A stretch of 64,000 bases of DNA. It comes from Choristoneura fumiferana. Taxonomy: Eukaryota; Arthropoda; Insecta; Lepidoptera; Tortricidae. Position numbers and translations under genes: made by a program. This document shows positions 43,100-54,678 of the stretch, piece by piece. Position 1 is the first letter of the stretch, and each line of letters begins with the position of its first letter. The stretch lies in assembly GCF_025370935.1 (NCBI RefSeq), contig NC_133490.1, positions 7,271,901 to 7,335,900 of the forward strand. The letters run 5' to 3'. The notes beneath the pieces are model-generated. The model saw nothing but the letters and a program-made list of their open reading frames with translations. It made no database searches and had not been told where the DNA came from.

Positions 43100-43468
43100 T
43101 ACTTACTTTACTTGTCTCCTTTAACATTCTTTTCCTACCTATTTTTTTTTCTAAAATTTAGCGCAAGGGAACTAACTCACACTTTAATAAAATCTAAGAT
43201 GTCTTCCCATTCAGAAAGAGCTCGATAGAAAGCAATGCTTCTATATAAATTGCACGTAATAGCACCAATATTGGGCCGTTCCTCCCTGGATATGATTTAC
43301 TAGCCCGGGAATGTCTAAAACGAATCCCGGAAAACCATTGCTGTGTGAAGGCTGCGTATCTACTTCGCGCGGCAAAGCATGGAATATTGGCTAGCGAGGT
43401 TGCCGCGCACTATGGATACCGTACCGTACCGCCGCGTGCGGCAACTCGAACTACCATAACCGACTTTT

Positions 43469-43658
43469 AACCCCCGACGCAAAAAGAGGGGTGTTATAAG
43501 TTTGACCGCTATGAGTGTCTGTCTGTGGCACCGTAGGTCTTAAACGGATAGGCCGATTTAAATGCGTTATTTTTTATTTCAAAGCAGGTTTTCTAGCAAT
43601 GGTTTTTAGACATGTTTCATTAAAATCAGTTAAGCCGTTTTTTTTGTTGGGTTTTCCG
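43469..43658 (+). mobile_element. G-family element, 3' shortened
   Basis: It starts AACCCCCGACGCAAAAAGAG. The region GAGATATTGAACTTTGAAGT present in copy 2 is deleted, so the inverted end is lost except for GGGTTTTCCGAC. Confidence 0.7.
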
Positions 43659-43660
43659 AC

Positions 43661-43937
43661 TTTTTTTTATTCGACTGGATGGCAAACGAGCAAGTACCCA
43701 CTGCCTGATGGTAAGAGATCACCACCGCCCATAAACATCTGCAACAACAGGGGTATTGCAGATGCGTTGCCAACCTAGAGGCCTAAGATGGGATACCTCA
43801 AGTGGTAGTAATTTCACCGGCTGTCTTACTCTCCACGCTGAAATACAAGAGTGCAAGCAATGCTGCTTAGCGGCAGGATTAACGAGCAAGATGGTGGTAG
43901 CAATTCGGGTGGACCTTGCACAAGGTCCTACCACCTG
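43661..43937 (-). mobile_element. C-family A-tailed 3' end element
   Basis: A complete minus-strand copy, T run first and ending GGTCCTACCACCTG. It abuts the G element, so its A tail joins G's end. Confidence 0.75.
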
Positions 43938-44370
43938 TAAGTGTTATTAGGTTATTTCACCCTAACCACCTCAATAGCTGAAAGTCTATACTACATTTCG
44001 TTTTTTTACTGTTTTGTAACTTTTGCCACGCACGGTGAAAATTTCGAATCAGCATGCAGCGCCAGTATTTCAGGACCTGTACAGCTTGGGGATCTTCAAA
44101 AAAACGAGCTCTTTCTCAAAAGGCGGTAACGCATCCTTAACTCAGCTTATGTTACGGATGTCCATGGGCGATTGTGATTGCTTTCCCTCAGGTAAACCGC
44201 CTGTTCGTTTGGTAACAGGTTTGCCGCGGTCGAACAGTGCTCTCGCGGCGTCCGCGTTATGTCGATACGCAGCGTTAGAAGTAACGTATGTTCTCTTTCT
44301 GTTCTCCACATTTTTCCAGGAACAAGACAAACAGACCAGCTTATGAAGTTTTGTTAAAAATAGAGTAAGT

Positions 44371-44484
44371 GTCTGTTTCACCACTGATATTTTTATGTGA
44401 CAGATAATAATATAATGCCTTCTCTACTTATTTGGACTAAATAAACAGAGACAGCTTCACAATTAGGTAGATTATTGGACAGGG
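44371..44484. mobile_element. Degenerate relative of the Harbinger-type MITE
   Basis: GTCTGTTTCACCACT and ATGCCTTCTCTACTTATTTG, then GGACTAAATAAACAGAGACA and GCTTCACA parallel the element at 39372. The right terminus is decayed (GGACAGGG). No target duplication can be read. Confidence 0.45.
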
Positions 44485-44573
44485 TTTTTTCTTTGTTAAT
44501 CAAACAAAAAATCAGAAAAATTAACGCTAACTTGTAATTTTATCTTTGTACCTATTTTCTGTATCACTTACTA

Positions 44574-44696
44574 TTTTGTGCATCAAAAATACGTTTCGTA
44601 CTTTGTCGTTTTACAGCCACATACTAAAATACCATGCAAGATTGTCATTGTATCAATGCGACAGAGTAAAAAATTATTCCGCTGTAGGTACAATTA
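44574..44696 (-). repeat. Inverse copy of the 40988 repeat
   Basis: TTGTGCATCAAAAATACGTT, TTGTCGTTTTACAGCCACAT, CATGCAAGATTGTCATTGTA and TGCGACAGAGTAAAAAATTA. Confidence 0.55.
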
Positions 44697-44792
44697 AAGA
44701 TTCATTGTATTAATTGTATTTTATTGTATCGTTAAGTGTAGAGACATGACATTTTGCATGATTGTTATGTTAGAAAATTTATTAAATAAATA

Positions 44793-45033
44793 AATATCAC
44801 TAGGCACTTGATACAAATTGACCTAGTCCCAAACTAATCAAAGCTTGTACTATGGATACTAGGCAACGGATAAACATACTTATATAGATAAATACATACT
44901 TAAATACATATTAAACATCAAGACCCGCTAACACATTCGTATTATTCATACAAATATCTGCCCCGGCCGGGAATTCAACAGGGGACCTCGAGCTTCGTAG
45001 TCAGGTTCTCTAACCACTTGGCCATACGATCGT
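44793..45033 (-). mobile_element. SINE-B, near full length
   Basis: Minus strand: head GACGATCGTATGGCCAAGTG, GACTACGAAGCTCGAGGTCC, B box degraded to TTGAATTCCCGGCC. The tail has ATTTGTATGAATAATACGAA and ATGTATTTAAGTATGTATTT and ends TTGTATCAAGTGCCTAGTGA. Confidence 0.8.
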
Positions 45034-45395
45034 CGAAAAAAAAGCGTAAAATCTTGGGATTTCAATTCGACTTCCCGATCTAATGATTACACGAGCGAAG
45101 CCACGGGTTAAAGCTGAGTAGGCTTTATTTTATTAAAATTTACATGATCTAATGATATATTTTGTTTGTTACAGGTATGTCGACATCTAATAACGCGGAA
45201 GGAAAATACACAACATAAGTCATATTATTATCTAGGTAATGAAAACGCCACACCGCATCTTCCGACGCATGTTTCTATCTGCAACTGCTCATATTAAATA
45301 TGTGGCGTCGTCGGGTTTTAATTGTATGTCCGCAACTTTAAGCATTATAGTCCTTAAGCGGAAGGTATATTAAGGAAAGTAAATAACTACATGCT

Positions 45396-45672
45396 GTTTT
45401 TTTTTATTCGACTGGATGGCAAACGAGCAAGTGGGTCTCCTGATGGTAAGAGATCACCACCGCCCACAAACATCTGCAACACCGGGGGTATTGCAGACGC
45501 GTTGCCAACCTAGAGGCCTAAGATGGGATACCTCACGTGCCAGTAATTTCACCGGCTGTCTTACTCTCCACGCCGAAACACAACAGTGCAAGCACTGCTG
45601 CTTCACGGCAGGATTAGCGAGCAAGATGGTGGTAGCAATACGGGCGGACCTTGCACAAGGTCCTACCACCTG
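45396..45672 (-). mobile_element. C-family A-tailed 3' end element
   Basis: A complete minus-strand copy, close in sequence to 25009. TGCTG occurs just outside the T run (45392-45396) and at the other end (45671-45675) and may be a target duplication. Confidence 0.75.
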
Positions 45673-45790
45673 CTGTATGCGTAGCGTAGTAATAAAACTA
45701 GTAAGGTAACTGGGCTGTCTAGTCAAGGCACCTATACGGTGTAGTGCGGAGTACATACGACCGTTCTGCCGTGTCATGACAAAACACTGT

Positions 45791-46103
45791 CATCATCATC
45801 ATCGTCCCAGCCTATATACGTCCCACTGCTGGACACAGGCCTCTTCTCAGAACAAGAGGGCTTGGGCCATAGTTCCCACGCTGGCCCAGTGCGGATTGGT
45901 AGCTTCACACGCACCATTGAATTGCTTCGTAGTTTGTACAGGTTTCCTCACGATGTTTTCCTTCACTGCAAAGCTCGTGGTAAATTTCAAATGTAATTCC
46001 GCACATGAATTTCGAAAAAGTCAGAGGTGCGAGCCGGGGTTTGAACCCACGACCCTCTGCTTGAGAGGCGATAGGTCAAACCACTAGGCCACCACGGCTT
46101 TTA
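45791..46103 (-). mobile_element. SINE-A, full length with 13-bp target-site duplication
   Basis: The element is flanked by GACAAAACACTGT at 45778-45790 and 46104-46116. On the minus strand it runs from TAAAAGCCGTGGTGGCCTAG through the B box GTGGGTTCAAACCCCGGCTC to a tail ending in (GATGAT)n. The body is continuous. It is the clearest retroposition event in the window. Confidence 0.92.
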
Positions 46104-46253
46104 GACAAAACACTGTATCTAAAAAAAACTACTTTTCAGAAATCGCAACCGAACGTTATTTGCAGCGTCAAATTAAACCATTGACTATCATACCAAGGTA
46201 CAAGCCTCCAACTCTTTAGTATAGGCTGTGAGCTTATCATTCAACCAAATGAG

Positions 46254-46602
46254 ATCATCATCATCATCATCATCCCAGCATACATCCCACTGCTGGGCGC
46301 TCTTTGAATGAGAGGGCTTGGGCCGTAGTTCCCACGCCCAATGTGGATTGGGAACTTCACACACTCCATTCAATTGCTTCGCTTCCCAGGCTATATACGT
46401 CCCACTGCTGGGCACAGGCCTCCTCTCAGAACAAGAGGCTTTGTACAGGTATCCTCACCATGTTTTCCTTTACCACAAAAGCTCGTGATAAGTTACAAAC
46501 GTAATTTCACGCATGAATTTTGAAAAACTCAGAGGGCGAACTGGGGTTTGAACCCACGATCTCCTGCTTCAGAGGCTAAACCACTAGGCAACCACAGCTT
46601 AT
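46254..46602 (-). mobile_element. SINE-A with duplicated 3' tail
   Basis: The tail segment (CCCACTGCTGGGC with flanking sequence) occurs twice, at about 46264-46320 and 46385-46440. This implies a second SINE-A insertion or tail duplication. The head is degenerate (CTGTGGTTGCCTAGTGGTTT). Confidence 0.75.
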
Positions 46603-47158
46603 GACATAGTGTTTAAAGCACCAAAAGAGATACTGTTTTAAATATATATAAGGATCCATATCGCTGTTTCCCGAAGCAGCAAAATCCCGCTCAAATAATA
46701 TCAAGGAGCATTTACCATCGTATTGTGCGCGACTTCATTGTTCGACAAATGAACGTTGTTGTTACATATAATATAATATATTTAATTACGTTTGACGTTA
46801 TATCAAAGCAGGATCCTTTGGAGCTCTAGATCGAGGTACCGCAAGAATTTCGCGTTAACGACGAGATATTTTAATCTAAATAACGTTAACACTTTGGACA
46901 CACAGCCGTATGGGATGATGAGATCTTTTTATACTACTGAAAGCTCGATAGCTCGATTGTCAGATGCATGCCTGGGATAGAGAAGACAGGACAGGGACAA
47001 TTTGCGGGCTACATAAAAAAGGCATGATTTCAATCAAAATCTTTCTTCAATTTAAATATAACAAGGAATTATGATCATTGAAAAAATTTGCCCACGGATC
47101 AGAAATAGCCAGCGTTGAAAAAAATCCGGCAACATACTTAACAGTTTTTTATAATTAG

Positions 47159-47176
47159 TGGCGCCCAACATGGGGC
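47159..47176 (+). promoter_or_regulatory. Primer-binding-site-like sequence (tRNA-Lys type)
   Basis: TGGCGCCCAACATGGGGC differs at one base from the common 18-nt tRNA-Lys primer-binding site of LTR elements. If real, an LTR should end just upstream (TTTATAATTAG). I see no LTR pair and no gag/pol downstream, so it would be a remnant. Confidence 0.4.
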
Positions 47177-47448
47177 TCTGCAGTCTTATGTAATCTGGCT
47201 AGCACTGAAACTAACAATGACGGATCTATCTGTCAGGCTTTAATTTAAAATCGATCGGTCGATTATTATTATGAAGGCATATTGCCAATGTCGATGTCAA
47301 GTCATTTGTGGCGTTACTATCTAAGACAATGTTTCCAATAAGAGGTGATCCGTAAATTGCGTCGCACATTTAGGAGGGGGGAGGGGTCTGGCAGTTTGTG
47401 ACACAGGAACAAAATAATTGCAATTTTCATAGTAACACGTGTCACAAG

Positions 47449-47539
47449 CCGCTGCCAACCGAAGCAACTGGAGGTCTATTGGGGAGGCCTATGTCCAACA
47501 GTGAACGTATTACGGCTGAGATGATGATGATGATGATGC
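47449..47539 (+). mobile_element. 5'-truncated RTE LINE insertion with 11-bp target duplication
   Basis: Just the last 91 bp of RTE-2 (GAAGCAACTGGAGGTCTATT, GGGGAGGCCTATGTCCAACA, (GAT)n) lie between two copies of CGTGTCACAAG (47438-47448 and 47540-47550). Confidence 0.88.
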
Positions 47540-47771
47540 CGTGTCACAAGGGGGTGCTAAAAATGGTCAAAATTTGTGTGACGTATGTACTTTATGAATG
47601 GCCCCTGAGTGTTAGACAATAAAATCTCAGATCTTCGCATACCATGAAACGTGATTGTGATCAGACGCCTATTTTTTTTTATTTAGCCTATAGGTACATA
47701 GTGACCCATTGCTGGGTAAAGGCCTCTCCTTTCTCCTTCCACTCATCTGGCTTCGGTATATTGCCAGTTTG

Positions 47772-47880
47772 GCTGGAGTTGGCATCCTTCCCATCCTAAC
47801 CTACGGTGCTCAGACCTGGTCTTTGACTGAGACCAAAGTTTGACAGCGAGCTATGGAGCCTAGGTGTTCGAAGAGCTGAT
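47772..47880 (+). pseudogene. RTE-type reverse transcriptase fragment
   Basis: GCTGGAGTTGGCATCCTTCC onward translates as AGVGILPILTYGAQTWSLTE, then TKV, a stop, and QRAMEP. The LTYGAQTWSLT and QRAME motifs are those of RTE/BovB-like reverse transcriptases. About 100 bp of LINE-like antisense text precedes it (AAAGGCCTCTCCTTTCTCCT), so the locus is a mosaic. Confidence 0.7.
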
Positions 47881-48239
47881 AGACGCCTATTATGCATGTA
47901 AAAATCACTTCAATCTATATCGAACATAGGTACAAGTTCGCCAACAAGTTCGTCATCCTTCTTACCTCTATCTCCCGCCATCCAGCCACGCATTGTAAGA
48001 TTTTAATTTGCCAGCGGGGTGAAGTGTCGTTTTAATCAGAAGGGATGGTACCGCAAGCCGTGTTTGAATTTTCTATTAATTCCAAGACAAAGGCAACGTA
48101 TCTGCCATCTATTAATAAGATGGTTTAATTCGGGTAGCGTTGGCAGTGTTAGAAAAATTCGAGGAAATGATTATGTAAGGAATTAGTTTTAATTAGGTCT
48201 TGAGGAAGGAGTAGGTTTTGTGACCGAAAAGTTTAAATA

Positions 48240-48440
48240 AAACTGGCCAAGTGCGAGTCGGAATCGCGCACGAAGGGTTCCGTACTATTATGTATTATAC
48301 AACATTAGACATGCGAAGAAACGGCAAAAAAATCACGTTTGTTGTATGGGAGCCCCCTTAAATGTTTATTTTATTCTGTTTTTAGTATCTGTCTAACTAA
48401 GTGTCTAACTACCTATCACGGAACCCTTATAAAAAGAGTC
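48240..48440 (+). repeat. E-family repeat, 3' truncated
   Basis: AACTGGCCAAGTGCGAGTCG, ACGAAGGGTTCCGTACTATT, AAAAAATCACGTTTGTTGTA, then a shortened end CTATCACGGAACCCTTATAA. Confidence 0.7.
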
Positions 48441-48558
48441 TATAGGACGTGCAATCTTTGTTAAGGTCAAATCTTGTAGTGATGCAGTATGATGTAGCAT
48501 GGAAAAGGCTTACGTCCAACAGTGGACGTCATGTCATACGGCTGATTATGATGATGAG

Positions 48559-48572
48559 CCCCCCCCCCCCCC
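48559..48572 (+). repeat. (C)14 homopolymer
   Basis: Fourteen C; the counterpart in copy 2 (59276-59286) has eleven. It is a useful length marker between the copies. Confidence 0.9.
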
Positions 48573-49469
48573 TAGAGATAGTAAAAACTTTTGTTTGACT
48601 TGACTTGCTTGATCGATTATTCCCGTACGTCGAAACCGAAACTCGAATGAACTCATCCATCTCATCTCATCTCATACTTTTCCCATTCTTCATATCAACT
48701 TCCCCCCCCCCTTCTCCCTTGCCATCGGCTGCCTTGGGGTCGTTTTGAAATTTGGAAAGGATGTGTGACGAGTTGTCGCGTTCATTGTGGTGTTCTAAAA
48801 GGGGGCCTTAGTTTAGTGAACGTCTTCCGGCTGACGATGACGAAGGATGTGTAGTTGGCTAAAAGTAGAATAAGCACAAAGGTTTGTTGTATTAAAACTT
48901 TACTTTTTTAACATATACGCGAAAAATAAAAATAAGTCTTTGAAAACAGTAGTTGGTCTTAAAAAGAAATAGCATTCGCAAGAATCCTAACGCGCAGCGA
49001 AAATTTTTTGCTATTTACTGGAACTCTTGCACTTAAAGATATTGCCACTTGGATCTGTTCTAGAACTATCTATTCCGACCCTGTCATAGTATAAAACAGT
49101 AAATTATCTGCAAATCCCAAACTAGCATCTGCCCACTTGGTTCCTTGTCATTGTGGAGGTCAGATGGTTTTTCCTAATAATAGCTGATGTTTTAGCATGG
49201 CTCAATTTCTTCTTTCTTGTTACAAGATAGTTTTAATGCTGTTTGAGACACCCAGAACATTACCCCGCAAAGCAGTGGTCAAGCTGGCCAGAAAGTATTT
49301 GGTAATTGACAATTGCAATCAAACGGCTGTTCGTTAAACGCGCGGTAAATGTGGACGCCTTGTTAGGTTATCACATTGCTACCGCATGCGAGCGACGATA
49401 TTTGCTGCCAAATTGTACTATCGCCGCGCGCCGCCACCTTTGGAGATCCGGAGTCAGTGTCTTATACCA

Positions 49470-49620
49470 CTGTCTGTCTGTCTGTGGTATCATAGCTCTC
49501 AAATGCATGGACCGATTTGAATGTTTTTTTTTACCGTTAGCGAGTTTCCTTAGCTATTTTTTATTAAAATCGGTACAGCTGTTTTTGAAATATTAAATTT
49601 GACATGACAATATCGGGCGT
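49470..49620 (+). repeat. Distant G-family relative
   Basis: CTGTCTGTCTGTGGTATCAT, AGCTCTCAAATGCATGGACC and GATTTGAATG follow the G pattern, with AAAATCGGTACAGCTGTTTT and TGAAATATT after it. Terminal AACCCCCGAC is not present. Confidence 0.4.
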
Positions 49621-49805
49621 GTCTCAACTTATGTTGGCTAGTGAGGTTAGGTTATTGTATACAAATCAGATTCTAAAGTCAAGACAGTGTAATAACCGCC
49701 TTTGTAGTTCACTTACTGTATTTACACTGCGGCACTGCCATTTTTCTGCCGACGCTACGCGACATCTATGCAACGGCTGATTAATGGCTATATTTAAATT
49801 ATTCA

Positions 49806-49905
49806 NNNNNNNNNNNNNNNNNNNNNNNNNNNNNNNNNNNNNNNNNNNNNNNNNNNNNNNNNNNNNNNNNNNNNNNNNNNNNNNNNNNNNNNNNNNNNNN
49901 NNNNN
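49806..49905. other. Assembly gap of exactly 100 N
   Basis: A fixed-size placeholder located exactly where copy 1 of the segmental duplication stops matching. The true distance is unknown. Confidence 0.98.
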
Positions 49906-52008
49906 CTGAGATTCTCGTAATACTTTTACTTTTAATTTTGTCAAACTAGGGCCTGTTATTTTTGTCTTCAATGTTTAATTAAATAATTATTAAAAAGTCT
50001 TATTGTTTTACTCAAAGAATAACTTACTAGGCCTCCTTTAAGGTCAACCTCCCCTCAAGAGGTCTGCCCTTGACAATGCCTACTTTAAGCATGTCATAAC
50101 ATACACGCTAGTGCTAGTAGTGATACTAAGTAGATAGTAATTGCTCATTAATAGCATGCTTTTGTGCTAGTAATGAGCATAATTTCACATGAAACTACCG
50201 TTAGATTCAATCATAAAGATGATGAACAAAAATGCCACCGGAATTACGGCACCGAAGATTACGACAGCGAAATATTTTGGTGAAATAAGAACCAAGTCAA
50301 CTAATAACAAAATAGAACACATTCAATTAAAATAATGTGATATCGCACAACAGGAATCCACGGAAATTACTTTTCAGATGACAAAACACATCGCGCGAAA
50401 GACTTGTACTGATAGGCATACAAAATTCGCTAGTGGAGGTTCACTCTGCGTCATAACTAAAGCACAATTAATGTATTTTTCCATAAAAATGCGAACATAG
50501 TGTTATGATTTCTCACCATTACGATATTGGCAAGTATTTGCGCAAAGTGATATTGGTAGCTAGACGTGGGACAATTACAAAATGGTCAACCTATTTTTCA
50601 ATAAAAATGTATTTAGTATGAAAAAGTAAAAATAGAATGCATTATTTAATTAACTTCATTTTGATGTATGTTTAGTAGGAAAATGACTCCTAGACACAAA
50701 GTTATGGTCAATTGATTCAACAAAACCGCGTGTGGGACAGGCCTCACAGACTTACTGCAGTTAGTGTTTCTAAGTTTGTGATATTTTTAATGCTGCTTTA
50801 ATTGAAGTCAACAATGTTTATTATGTTAAACCTCCTCTATTGTATTGTATACAACGTATATAAAATTGTGTGGTATTATTTTATTAAGAAGTTTATTTTA
50901 ATTGACCTGGGACAGCCAAAAAGTTTGCTCTGAAAATTCACCCTTTTATGAGTATATTTCTCATCTCAAACTTTATAGAAGTAAATAATGAACACAGTTC
51001 AATAATAATGTGTTAATTGAAAGTACCAATTTAGAAGTTTTATGTTTTGAAGAATAAATCGTTGATTTTTTTTATACAGATGATGGTTCCCGGGTCATGA
51101 GCAGGAGTGAAAGGGGTGATGGGGAGATTCACACTGAGCAACTATTACTAAGGGACCAGCCACGAAATCGTGAAAAAAATCAGCTAAGTATTCCATACAT
51201 TTCGGATAGTAAGAGATCAATTATCTCTTGATTAGATGGTTTTTTTTTTCGCGATTTCGGGGCTAGTCCCATAGTAAAAGTTGCTCAGTGTGAATCTCCC
51301 CATCACCCCTTTCACTCCTTCTCATGACCCGGAACCACCCAGTATAGTATGCCTTTTCATTTTTGTCATTACCTCTTCTCAAACAGCATAACACTTAATA
51401 ATCGTAGTCCCATCATAACCTAAAATGCCGTTATCTACAGAGTGTCTCACATATTACGGCTTTTTTAATGTATTGAAAGTAAATATTTCTGTTGCTTAAT
51501 AATTTTGATTAAAAAGTTAAAAAAATATCTAAGCTTTAAAACGGTTAAGGTGCATTGACTTCATTTTTATTTACAACGCAACAAGCATCTTCTACTAGCA
51601 ATAATAGACAATACCGCGGCTATCCGTAGTAACGACCTTCTAGTGTATTAATCGCACATAACTTTCATTTAAAATAACAATACTTTAAAAGTTATGTAGA
51701 ATACTAAGCTTAAAAGTCGCTAGGGTACTGCTAACGGCCTTTTAACTTAGTATTCTTCGTAGAATAATATTCACAAATCCTAAGCTATAACATAAAAGCC
51801 TCCACAATTAATACTATTTATAATTTTTGTATAATGAAAATATATACATAAAAAACGTGATTTTTTTATCTAAATTTAATGTAATCAAAATTATTGTGAG
51901 TCAATTTATGCCTAAGATACAGGTGTTTTAAATTTTGAAAAGTTTTTGCCGTTTTTCTCGAAAGTTACTTTTGTCACTTTGCCGCCTTCTTCGGTAGGAC
52001 GGCAGTAC
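49906..52008. other. Single-copy spacer between the duplicated segments
   Basis: It does not resemble the 2.1 kb upstream of copy 1 (39550-41650). AT-rich, with no open frame of note. It contains the foldback element at 51085. Confidence 0.5.
51085..51336. mobile_element. 252-bp foldback MITE with ~95-bp arms
   Basis: GTCATGAGCAGGAGTGAAAG, GGGTGATGGGGAGATTCACA, CTGAGCAACTATTACTAAGG, GACCAGCCACGAAATCGTGA in the left arm are inverted at 51243-51336 with about nine mismatches. The centre holds a further small hairpin (AAGAGAT/ATCTCTT). Flanking duplication is not certain. Confidence 0.85.
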
Positions 52009-52475
52009 TTCGCTTGGGTCTTGTTCAAGTTTCGTCTTTTTCGGGGGAAAAACGTAGCCAACGTTAATCAGGTGGCGTATTTATCCATTTTTTAAGTAAT
52101 TTTAGTTTCCCCATGTCTGTCCGTCTGACTGTCTGTCTGTCCGCGGCTATGCTCAAAGACCGTTCGTACTACAAAGCTGTAATTTGGCATGAATATACCA
52201 GTCACGCCGACAAAGTGCTAAAATACAAAACAATTTTTTTTTTTTTATAAGTGTATCAAATTTACAAGGAAAATTATAACGGCTAAGATTGCTTGGGAAA
52301 AAGTAGTAGTTTAAGAGTAAAAAGCAGCCTAAGGTATAAAATATTTATGCGTAAACTTGGAAGATTCCGTACACAATACGAAATCCTTAGAAAAAGATTA
52401 CTTGATTTTTTTGGAATGGCTACGGACCCTATCTTGGGCGTGTCCGACACGCTCTTGGCCGGTAGATATTCTACT
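52009..52475 (+). mobile_element. H-family element, copy 2 version
   Basis: It retains TTTCCCCATGTCTGTCCGTC, GTAGTTTAAGAGTAAAAAGC, ATGGCTACGGACCC and GTGTCCGACACGCTCTTGGC, and is therefore more complete than the copy at 41651. Confidence 0.7.
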
Positions 52476-53400
52476 GGTGTGTGGAATATAGACAAACAAC
52501 TAAAAAAATGTTAAAAATACTACGGCTCCACAATAGCCAAGTCAAGCAGGGCGTGCAACCCACTAAGTATTTTCCTGCGGCCCATAATCGATTTTGACAG
52601 TCAGATAATTAAGATTTTCAGTAGTTAGTCTTCTTTAAGGTTATGTTTTAGGCGGCCCTCTTAGTCTACGGTAATCACGCTTCTGGCCCATCAGTGTCTT
52701 TGTGTTTAACATGGCTGATCTACGGCATGTTTACAAGTTCCAGTTTACATTTGAATTATAAGTAGGTACAGTAAATATTTATAAAGTAGGTACATGGCAA
52801 CGAAATTAAAAAGTTTATTTTGTTTTAAAACACAATTGATTCAAAATGGAACTCCCTAAAGATTTTTCAGACCTTTGCTTTCCTATAACTTAAAAATAAT
52901 GTGTGTGCCGTGTGTCGTCTCAAAAGTAAGTATTTTTACTCGGTATACCTACAAGTATTAATACTTAATACTTTGTACAGCACTACCGTCTGATTGCGGA
53001 CTTCCGGAGCTAGTCAGACGATTTAATTGGAATAACGACGGAACTATTTAATTTAGAAAATATAGTATGTACTTAACTATAACGTAGATATTATATACGC
53101 TCTTACTTTGGATGGACATGGTGCTCATAGATAATATAGTCAGGTACACGTATAAAGCTACTAAGACAATATAATGATCAAGACGTCATCAACCTGTGGA
53201 GATATTTTTTTAACGGAAACAGTCCGATGTCAATGAACTTCTATAGGGTGGCATTATTCTTCAAATTTTAATAGAATCAAACGGAGAGTAGAACTTACCA
53301 ACCAAAAAAAAAACTAAATTGTTTTTTAAGATTATGACGGAATTCTAAAGTGACAAACATAAAATACAGAAAACCACCTTTTACTTCTCTCTTTCCTCAT

Positions 53401-53640
53401 TAGAAAGAAAGAAAGAAAGAAAATACATTTATTTAACGCCATAAAACAAACATAGAAACTAACATAGAACTAACATAACATAGAACTAAAACTACATACA
53501 AACTAAAATTGATTACGGCTTCGGGTAACCAGAGGGCTGGCTTTTTCTTAGCACAAAGATTAAGCATTGCCATACAGCGTGGTAATGCTGCCAGCCTTCT
53601 GGGCACCTTACCACCTGACAGTGATTTTGGGCAACTTTTT
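53401..53640 (-). mobile_element. Non-LTR 3' end with (CTTT)n tail, copy 2 version
   Basis: As 42690-42905, with an extra ACATAACATAGAACTA expansion near 53464-53480. Confidence 0.55.
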
Positions 53641-54185
53641 TATTGATAATTTAGTTTGTATGTAGTTACCTTTATTTTGTTTTATATTATACAGGCATTG
53701 TCTAATAATAAATATCCTTCTACGAATACATAGAACAGATAAAGACATACATGACGCTAAATAGGTCCCCACTCAGCATAATGCCACGGCAACACGTGGC
53801 GCTGATTTTCAGTGAGGATCTTACTTACTTTACTTGTCTCCTTTAACATTCTTTTCCTACCTACTTTTTTTTCTAAAATTTAGCGCAAGGGAACTAACTC
53901 ACGCTTTAATAAAATCTAAGATGTCTTCCCATTCAGAAAGAGCTCGATAGAAAGCAATGCTTCTATATAAATTGCACGTAATAGCACCAATATTGGGCCG
54001 TTCCTCCCTGGATATGATTTACTAGCCCGGGAATGTCTAAAACGAATCCCGGAAAACCATTGCTCTGTGAAGGCTGCGTATCTACTTCGCGCGGCAAAGC
54101 ATGGAATATTGGCTAGCGAGGTTGCTGCGCACTATGGATACCGTGCCGCCACGCGCGGCAAATCGAACTACCATAACCGACTTTT

Positions 54186-54395
54186 AACCCCCGACGCAAA
54201 AAGAGGGGTGTTATAAGTTTGACCGCTATGAGTGTCTGTCTGTGGCACCGTAGTTCTTAAACGGATGGACCGAATTGAATGCGTTTTTTTTTATTTGAAA
54301 GCAGATTTTCTAGCGATGGTTTTTAGACATGTTTCATTAAAATCAGTTCAGCCGTTTTTGAGATATTGAACTTTGAAGTGACAAAGTCGGGGGTT
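54186..54395 (+). mobile_element. G-family element, complete
   Basis: Starts AACCCCCGACGC and ends AAGTCGGGGGTT, keeping both inverted ends that copy 1 has partly lost. Confidence 0.75.
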
Positions 54396-54401
54396 TTCCG
54401 A

Positions 54402-54678
54402 CTTTTTTTTTATTCGACTGGATGGCAAACGAGCAAGTGGGTCTCCTGATGGTAAGAGATCACCACCGCCCATAAACATCTGCAACAACAGGGGTATTGC
54501 AGATGCGTTGCCAACCTAGAGGCCTAAGATGGGATACCTCAAGTGGTAGTAATTTCACCAGCTGTCTTACTCTCCACGCCGAAGCACAACAGTGCAAACA
54601 CTGCTGCTTCACGGCAGGATTAACGAGCAAGATGGTGGTAGCAATCCGGGCGGACCTTGCGCAAGGTCCTACCACCTG
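54402..54678 (-). mobile_element. C-family A-tailed 3' end element, copy 2 version
   Basis: Counterpart of 43661-43937. It retains GTGGGTCTCCTGATGG, which copy 1 has altered to GTACCCACTGCCTGATGG. Confidence 0.75.

Larger units (their letters stand above)
41651..49805 (+). repeat. Segmental duplication, copy 1 (8155 bp, ends at assembly gap)
   Basis: From TACTTCGCTTGGGTCTTGTT to TTTAAATTATTCA it matches 52009-60541 in the same order and orientation. Divergence in stretches I compared is of the order of one or two substitutions per hundred bases, with scattered indels and one larger deletion in copy 1 (sequence matching 52500-52790 is mostly absent). The last base is immediately followed by N. 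Confidence 0.95.

Noticed and set aside
44083..44346. Host exon ending near an acceptor-like CACATTTTTCCAG
   Set aside because: The sequence before it resembles another LINE 3' end (ATGGGCG...CCTCAGGTAAACCGCC), and the two duplicated copies have diverged there with indels that break any frame.
46792..46980. 62-codon frame identical in both duplicated copies (also 57474-57662)
   Set aside because: Identity follows from the recent duplication and is no sign of selection; the peptide has no recognisable features.
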